A stretch of 64,000 nucleotides of DNA from Paraphysomonas bandaiensis (lineage: Eukaryota > Chrysophyceae). Of the stretch, positions 57,084 to 64,000 are shown piece by piece. Location: positions 1-64,000 of the forward strand of contig CBFFRP010000296.1 of NCBI GenBank assembly GCA_965644295.1, written 5' to 3'. Both the position numbers and the translations under genes were made by a program. Within the stretch, counting starts at the first letter, position 1, and each line of letters begins with the position of its first letter. Below the pieces are notes generated by a model. That model saw only the letters and a program-made list of their open reading frames with translations, did not search any database and was not told the DNA's origin.

Positions 57084-57639
57084 TCAATTAATTGATTTTC
57101 AATTAATTGCAATTCATTGTCAATTATTGAAATTGCAATTTTGTTGAAATTGGGACATCGATTCATAATTGCAATTGCAATTAATTGATATTAAAAATCC
57201 CACCTTTTTATGCTGAAAAGTTGTTAAAAAACGGCATTTGTAGTAAAAATATCCAATTTTTGGATAAAAATCGAAGATTGGTGAAAGACTATAATATCCA
57301 TAGGATTATCTCACATAGTAATTCATTTAATTAATTAGCGATAGGAGCGACAAATTGGCACCAGAAGTCATTGCACGAGTGTTATTTGAGAAAGTAAATG
57401 ATGATAATAATAACGAAGAGGCTGCAATAGAGATTTGTCCTGCAGGAAAGGGGCTCCACATTTTCCGTGATTGATCGCTACTTGCTTCTAATCATATGCG
57501 ATCTTTCGAGTTTGGTTCCGATGTGTTAAAAGTCTAATTGTAGGACTATCCACCTATATACAGAGTATATATATGTATATTATGCCCTGCATTATAAAAA
57601 TAAGTGTAGTACAATTACAGAAGTAAGGTTAACACCAGC

Positions 57640-58265
57640 TTCACTTCCACGACGTTTGCACATTGATTGACGAACCCTTCATAATGCACCCGATTGTTGA
57701 GCGTCATCTGGGCGACGGTGCTGCTATTATTCATAACGCTGCTTTCGAAAAGGCAGTCGTGAAGATTCAATGTGGCAACGAAGCCTTAACTCGGACGGCA
57801 AAGGATCAAACTAAAATATAGTTGTTCGATGAGGAAGAAGAAGATTATGACGGTGCGAGTCTAGCTCTGAATGACGACGCAGCGCAACGTTTGTTTGATG
57901 GTAGCAGGTAGCGGAAGCGAGCAAGACATAATCAGCAAACTCGTTACGGATGAAACACTTGCATAGCACAACCAATAAGGTTGAGAGGTTGTTCAGTAGA
58001 GCTACGATTGTTCTGACGGGCTTGCTCAAGAGCTTGACTCCTCAACATTTAGTGCTAATTATGTTTTTACTCATGAATCGTTGCCTCTAGAATGAAATGA
58101 CAGTTGAGGTAGCTATATACGCAGCTAGTGTATTTTAGTACTAAATAATTGCAATTAATTCCAGTTAATTGCAATAGTTGAAATTGAGACAGCAAGTAAT
58201 AATTGCAATTATAATTGACTACAACCTGCGTCAATTAATTGACAATTAATTGATACGCAGCCCTG
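57640..58265 (+). pseudogene. hAT transposase relic 2
   Basis: Highly decayed homologue of relic 1: codons for HPIVERHLGDGAAIIHNAAF correspond to relic 1 LHPYLSPNASIVVSANFEKA, and VERLFSRATIVLT corresponds to VERLFSRATLIMT. It ends with AATTAATTGATACGCAGCCCTG at 58265, probably the element's terminal inverted repeat. The preceding 57084-57640 is AT-rich with many AATTGCAATT-type stretches. Confidence 0.65.
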
Positions 58266-58574
58266 CTACTTTAAGTTAGTAGGTATTAATGGCCATTAAT
58301 GCACCATTATAATTGCCGGGACATTTTTCATTAATGCCATTATAATTCCTGGGAGCTGGACTACCATTAATGGCCCATTAATGGTTACCAGGCCCTGATT
58401 CTACGTACTATGGGAATAACAGGTCGTGTCCTTAAAATGACGGGAGCACGGTGCCACTGCCAAAAATAGTTGTAAGAATCCCGATTTTATCGTATTATTC
58501 TACGAAGCAGCAATACAAGGCCGACTTAAGTCTACAGACCAGTAAAATCCAAGAATAATCGACTACATTCCATA
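58266..58574 (+). repeat. 309-base direct repeat, copy 2
   Basis: Second copy of 56775-57083. It ends 35 bases from the FCP1 stop codon and so probably forms its 3' flank or UTR. Confidence 0.92.
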
Positions 58575-58608
58575 CCATACGAAAATACACACTGAAATTT
58601 TTATATAC

Positions 58609-60550
58609 TTATGAAGTATTCGCTGGAGCAGAATCCAGTTCTCGCTCAATATCTAACAGCCAATCGTCATCTCCAGACGAGGAACTTTCGTCTTCTATCT
58701 GATCTACAGGAGGATGGTATATTTTGCGACTTTTCCGCCTTCTGATATCATCATCACTGTCACTGTCGCAGGACGAACTATCAGAGGCTGGTAACTTAAC
58801 AGCATTCGATCGCAGAAGTGTACGACGCTGACTACTCTCCTCGCGCTCACGCTTTTTACTTGGAGTGACAGAGATCTCGTTGTCGGAACTCAGGTTCTCG
58901 GTACTATCTGGAATGTTGGGCGCTTCATACATCGGAACTGGCAAAGATGGCGCACTGGATAATAAAAACTTCTCTTCATTTTCTCGGCATACATGCCAAT
59001 GGCAGTGCAGCAACCAGTCTGGATGACAAATGTATACATTCCCTCGCCTCATGCATTCATGTGCCTTGTGAGTTTCAAGAGAAAGAGCAAGCAAATGCGT
59101 AGTATGTGATAAAAGGGTAGTGGACACGACAGCACCAAGCCTGCTCGCCATTTGCCATAAAATATGTTTCTCAGGATGCGGCTCCGATATATTGAGCCCA
59201 GAGAAACACAGCACACAGCCACGTAGGGACTGTTTTCGCATAGCAGATAATATATTTCCAACTGATAGGTCACGATGACCTATAGTGCTGGTGCTATCTT
59301 CAGAAGCATCAGTGCATCGATCCAACTGGGAATAGTACTCATTGTGAATACGCGTCAATACCTCGAGTGCCCTCAGCAATGATCTGCCTTCTTCTTCCTC
59401 CATCCTGTCAAAAGCAACAAGTGGTGGAGGTTCGGTGGATTCACCTGAACCACTGCTGCTAGGTATGGGTTCTGATATCACAGCTTTAGACTGTTCAAAA
59501 GACGATACGCCAGGGGCATTGTTAATCTCTCTGGTGGACTTTGCATCCTTACTTTTCCCCAGTCCAACAGATAACTTAGTCGGAGGAAAGTATATATACG
59601 GCTTAATACAGAGTAAATGAGATTGTTGCTCGCCTCGCCACACATCCTCCCTGTCATCTAACACAATAGCCATACTCCAATCAGCCAAAAATAATCGAGC
59701 CAATGACTTGTCCATGCCAAGCTCAGGTTGGTCAGTTCGGGATACTATCCTCTTTCCGAAATATTTCCCGTCAGGATCCATCATACGACATGCTGCCTCA
59801 GCATATGCACGATTTCCATGGGTATATATCGTCATCTGAAACATGTCATTGCAGTCTCTCAAAAAATGGTCTAATTGAGGACGAAACTTGACATAGTAGC
59901 TGCATGTCAAGAATATTAGAGATATCATGGGAGCAAAAAGTGGATTCATCGGTGGAGTAATACAGCAAAATAAATATATACAAAATATCTCTCTACCTTA
60001 TTTTCCTGCCATTATCTTCCATGTGCAATACTTGTGCTTTGCTCATTATTTCCGGTGAATAAGTATTCGCGGTAGCATGTAAAAGTGTACTATCCAAATC
60101 CAAAACCAATGCAAGTTTCCGTGATTTCCGCAGTGCATCTATTTTAGCCTTTTCGATTCTCCTTGCTTCAGCATTTGAGACATTCATTGACTGTCCTCCG
60201 GAAAGCGTAAGCTTAGCTTGGTGAGACACTTCAGCATTAGAATTCGAGTCTTTTTTCACTGCAGCAGCAGCTAGTTTCATTCCACAAGACACACACATGT
60301 TTTTGAACAACGCGGGGTGGGAACATACTTCTATTTGGGCGATATCACCGCCATCCTTCACAACTTCACCACTGCATAAACACTGCATTTTGAGAAGACC
60401 ATTGGCGTTACAGTAGACGATGAGAGGATCAGAGCAGCCGGAGGGCAACACTCTCGCCAGAGGGGATCCTGCGCTGACACCGTCGTCCACATGCACCAAC
60501 CATTCTACCAGAGTACCATCGCAATTGCTCTGAACTGATTTCAACTCCAT
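58609..60550 (-). CDS. FCP1: FCP1-type RNA polymerase II CTD phosphatase, 2 exons
   Basis: Nuclear phosphatase that removes phosphate from the heptad tail of RNA polymerase II, recycling it. Exons 59997-60550 and 58609-59899; 614 residues. N-terminal 1-75 reads as a biotinyl/lipoyl-like beta region (GTLVEWLVHVDDGVSAGSPL), as in animal FCP1. The catalytic DxDxT is LVLDLDSTLLHA (D151, D153). FCPH domain motifs follow: YYVKFRPQLDHFL, MTIYTHGNRAYAEAA, GKRIVSRTDQPE and MAIVLDDREDVW (the acidic DD motif). A BRCT domain begins at LRGCVLCFSGLN and includes HPDWLLHCHW. An acidic, Ser-rich tail with DDDWLLDIERELD resembles the TFIIF-binding C-terminus. The frame has stop codons before the start Met. 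Confidence 0.94.
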
Positions 60551-61555
60551 GCCCAGCTGATGTGCGGTTCGTTTTGACGATAATAAGATGCTCAGACTTA
60601 TAAGCGTTCACATGGTGCATATGCGCAGTATTGTGCTGTGCTGTGCTCATCTGACTGATATTTGAATTGAAAACTCACACTTCTACTTTTCGGGATTTCT
60701 GCTCCAGTTATCTCAGATATCCCGATATTTAGGATTGCAGCCGGCTGTATTTTTGACTACTTGTATGCGTACAATGGATGTACAACAGTACACTGTATCT
60801 GATGTGTACTTCGTATCTAGATATCTATACGATTCCTACGTGTGGTGTGTAGGTCTACAGTGTGTAGCAGTATAAGAATAAGAAGAAGAGGAAGAGGACG
60901 CACATCCCACCCCACTTAATATAATCAATGACACGACCAGTGAACCAGAGGATAGCAGTTATTTTCTTCACTGCTTAGAAATATTTTATTCTTGTTTTGG
61001 TTCCGTTCAAGCGCATTTTATCTCTCTATAGAGACAGCTCTGGTCAGTATAGCAGGCTGAGAGCTTCCTCCAGGAGCATCTGTGAACCACATACACGTAT
61101 AACATGAGCACCTGGCATGACATTAATATGGCAGCGGTATTATTAATACTGTAGCGGTATCATTGAAGCTGAGACAGAAACAAATGAAGAACTACTTCGT
61201 TTTCATTGTCTTCATGCTGACGATATAATCTTCGAGCAAATAAAGTTAATTATTGGAACAAGACACCATAAGAACGAGCTATATATACATAGAAGTATAA
61301 AGCTGTCACCCTATTGATGCGCGTAGTCAAACTTGTGTTTCCGATTGGTTGAAATGTGTTCCATAGATTCCAACTGTCAAGAACTCGAAGGCGTTGATGT
61401 TTATCGCCAGTAGGTGTTCTGTATTCTGTGCAGCAATAAAGTCCAGAGTATACAACAACAGGAGTAGGATTGCAATATACAAAGAAAGGTTAGAATTGCA
61501 CATGAAACTGATGAAATAAACCTTTCCTCTTTCCACTACACGTAGAACTTAAACT
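60551..61555. other. Intergenic upstream of FCP1, nothing recognised
   Basis: AT-rich with a purine-rich run (AATAAGAAGAAGAGGAAGAGG) near 60878. No gene or repeat assigned. Confidence 0.5.
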
Positions 61556-61559
61556 TGGT

Positions 61560-61970
61560 TTTAAAAAAATAATTATTACTCTCAACACTAACTCACAGCA
61601 TATTCATATAACATCTGTTCTCAGTAACATCTGTTTGAATATGTTCTATCAAGAGTTTTTGACAAAAGGAGGTTAAAACTTAAATAACTGAATGTAGAAC
61701 TTACTCAATAATCAATTAGTGAACATCTCTTATATTTTCCCTACTACTGCCAATCAATATTATCATATCTTAGATAGACACGAGCTTATACAGTCAAAGT
61801 ATTTCAATTTTTCTAACATAATTAATGTAATATCATTAATAATTATTTGTGTTCTACAGTTTCCAGTTTTGAACAACTGCATTATTTATTATTCAAATAA
61901 ATACTTTACACTCAATCAAAATTCAAAGCTGTAGATAGATTCTTCACATCACGGATATCACTGATTGATA
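61560..61970 (-). mobile_element. Copia 3' LTR relic, family 2
   Basis: Similar in order to 11140-11400 (TCTTAGATA, GAGCTTATACAGTCAA, GTATTTCA, TTTTGAACAACTG, AAAGCTGTAGATAGATTCTTC). It lies downstream, in minus-strand sense, of the RNase H relic at 62.1-62.4 kb, as a 3' LTR should. Confidence 0.55.
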
Positions 61971-62119
61971 CACAATCACGACATTTCAGTTAGCCTCACC
62001 GCAATCAACGCCTTTTGATCATCTACCGTCTTTAGACATACTATCTCTGATAGCTTCCATGAAACTTTTCTGATATTCGCCTATTAGACACCATGGTGAT
62101 TATGAAATACCGGGTTCTC

Positions 62120-62410
62120 TGCTAGGTCAGGAGCTCGTTTCGGCTATTTCCAGATGAAATGGAGTGGGTTTTGCGCAGTTAATATATCCCAGACGGGCCA
62201 GCACCCCCCGAAGCCACACCAGTTCTTGCATAATAGAGTACATGGCTGGATACTCACTCTTTATTGATGAAAAAGTCAAGACTGTGACTTGTAAAATAGT
62301 TTGCCAGGTAAGCAGTCCTCCCGCTGCAGCACTATAATGCATCTAGTAGTGGATTGGCGAGACACATCTCTAGCCCAATCTGCATCAAAGAAGTTATATA
62401 TGCCTTGACG
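62120..62410 (-). pseudogene. Ty1/copia RNase H relic
   Basis: The minus-strand frame gives GGLLTWQTILQVTVLTFSSIKSEYPA then MYSIMQELVWLRGVLARLG. This matches the copia RNase H run GG.VSW.SK.Q.TVALSSTEAEY.A....QE.VWLR.LL. The catalytic Glu of STEAEY survives as SEY (aligned to AEY). Truncated on both sides. Confidence 0.8.
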
Positions 62411-63389
62411 AGACAACAAAGAAATGCCTTGGAGTTATACTACTAGTGTTCAATCCTTTTGTTCAACTATCCCATTTCAGTTCTCTGAGTATCTGGAAAT
62501 TTGGAGAGCGTATAGAGGCTATGCTGTGAATCTATGGCTTCTACTTACGGCTATTATCACAAGAAGCTGTGATGCAGATGTGTGGTTACGCACATTGTAT
62601 GTGCCTTATAAGAATGTATCTCTGCTTTTTCACATATTATATTATAATTACCACTGTCAACCTTCAATTTTTACGTATCCTGTTTAACTCTTGGACGATC
62701 TCTGACACCTCGACCCTTCTCGTGGCGTTTTCGCTTGTGCATTTTGAGGACGTTCTTCCTCCATAAATTCTTCTATGTGTGGTCCTTCTTGCCACATTTA
62801 GGGTAAGAGCACACCATAAAAGTCGATGTGATGACCAAACCTGGTGAAACGGTGTATAATATATAGTTACGTTGATGTGAGATTTTCATAAGTATTATTA
62901 CAGTAGTTTTATACGAAAAGTAACAATATAATACAATATTTTAGTAAAATCGTTATATATATAATAGATAAAATATAAAACAACTAAATTATAATATAAT
63001 TAACATTAAAATAGACTTCAAATAAGTACTTATATGAAGCATTTTTCCATATAAGAACCTGGTGAAATCACTTTACCAGGTTTCACGATCACACCGACTT
63101 CATATTCAAGTCAAGCGAGCTCGCCACTTAAGGGAATATATATTACCACTTTTGAACAAATTAGTATACAACTGCTCCAAATCCCGTCGAGTTATCAGAA
63201 CAGTTTTTAAAAAATTCAATACATGTGGGGTCACCTTATTATATCGTTTACAAACTCCCCAGTTAACTTTAGAAGATGAAGAACTGCTTGTGTATTTCTA
63301 CGAATTTGTACTGAGTTTTCCTCCGAAATCGCTCCATTCACCTCTTGCAATCAAATCACTGGCCAACAACTCCTTTCAAGGTTCGTCGT
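62411..63389. other. Interior of the decayed copia element, unresolved
   Basis: AT-rich; short frames at 62424-62687 and 63062-63391 are not recognised. Position between RNase H (left) and the gag-like piece (right) suggests deleted retroelement interior. Confidence 0.4.
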
Positions 63390-63620
63390 AAGCGAACATA
63401 TCCTTCTTCTGAAGAGTTGGTCGACGATCTCCATTGCTTCCGCCACAGGTTAAAATCCCTCGAAGATTGAACTAAAGCAAGTATATTTCCTCTCAAGCCA
63501 TTTGTCGCGATCCTCCTTGTACCTGTTTCGTACAGCTGTTGGCATTATCGGTGGGCCTTACCGGTCGTTCCTCAAGTCCTAAATGGTTTCGATTCTTGTA
63601 CTACGTGAACCACACCCTGA
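63390..63620 (-). mobile_element. Retroelement relic shared with 27.3 kb (gag-like)
   Basis: Homologous to 27340-27560 (TTCTGAAGAGTTGGTCGACGAT, GCTTCCGCCAC, GAAGATTGA, GGGCCTTACCGG). Lies at the 5' side of the minus-strand copia relic. Confidence 0.5.
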
Positions 63621-64000
63621 TTTTCTAATTAGTCCAGTAATGAGATGGAATTTAGGAAGGTGCTACCATAAGTAAATATTATTATACAAGCGTTGGATAT
63701 TTTCCTCCACGTTTTATACTAGAGTACTTACTAGTACTATGATCACTACGTGTTATATGTCTGTTTTATTGACATAGTTCTTCACTATTTATTTCATTAA
63801 TATAAGTAATACTGTTTCTCAAGTGCTTCATTCTTCATACAACGGTTATAATTCAATGCAGCTTTTGATTGCTTACAACAAATAAACAACACCCAACATA
63901 GAAAACCATACAGTACATATGGCCTAGGCTGATAACATGCATATTTAGCAATCTCAGGCATGAAACAGCTTGGAATATAGTCATTACTTGCAGGAATACT
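63621..64000. other. AT-rich end of window, nothing recognised
   Basis: May hold the 5' LTR of the copia relic; I could not match it to other copies by eye. Confidence 0.4.

Overview
This window is the left end of a linear eukaryotic chromosome. It opens with about 1.8 kb of CCCTAA repeats (TTAGGG-type telomere) and then carries spliced protein-coding genes on both strands. Introns are short (mostly about 50-110 bases, many with GTATGT/GTAAGT donors) and the DNA is AT-leaning. The gene set (REXO5-type exonuclease, cytosolic TyrRS, RRP45, NAR1, FCP1, IQCH, serine carboxypeptidase) is that of a free-standing eukaryote. IQCH hints at a lineage that has or had motile cilia. The TyrRS resembles the plant-type cytosolic enzyme. 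I cannot place the organism more closely than a microbial eukaryote (protist, alga or fungus-like).

Layout. 1-1834 telomere. 1950-10745 compact housekeeping block: REXO5-like exonuclease (-), TyrRS (+), METTL27-like methyltransferase (-), exosome subunit RRP45 (+). 10746-15497 repeat-rich, with a decayed Ty1/copia end and one SRPBCC-domain gene (-). 15498-25993 one very large gene (+) that joins SPRY, ARM-like, LRR, CHAT protease-like and STAND/NB-ARC-like ATPase regions; this is the most interesting locus. 26-32 kb nested mobile elements: copia fragments, a long-TIR MITE, an 813-bp duplicated block and a retroelement-like ORF. 32.3-35.7 kb a small orphan ORF and a secretory sulfotransferase. 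35.7-38.9 kb sparse. 38.9-40.9 kb NAR1. 41-42.4 kb repeats. 42.4-47.3 kb serine carboxypeptidase (-), an (ATAC)59 microsatellite and a tandem methyltransferase (+) whose second half resembles glycine-betaine synthases. 50.5-53.3 kb IQCH. 53.6-58.6 kb relics: copia, MITE, hAT and an enolase-superfamily pseudogene. 58.6-60.6 kb FCP1 CTD phosphatase (-). 61.5-64 kb a further decayed copia element.

How genes relate. There are no operons; neighbours are mostly unrelated housekeeping genes, several in head-to-head pairs with short shared upstream regions (REXO5/TyrRS, METTL27-like/RRP45, carboxypeptidase/methyltransferase). RNA metabolism is well represented (REXO5-like, RRP45, TyrRS, FCP1). The CHAT-STAND protein looks like a self-contained sensor/switch/protease of the NLR type. 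Exon joins given below were read by eye from splice sites and reading-frame continuity. They hold well for REXO5-like, TyrRS, RRP45, NAR1, IQCH, FCP1 and the methyltransferase fusion, and are partly uncertain for the CHAT gene, sulfotransferase and carboxypeptidase.
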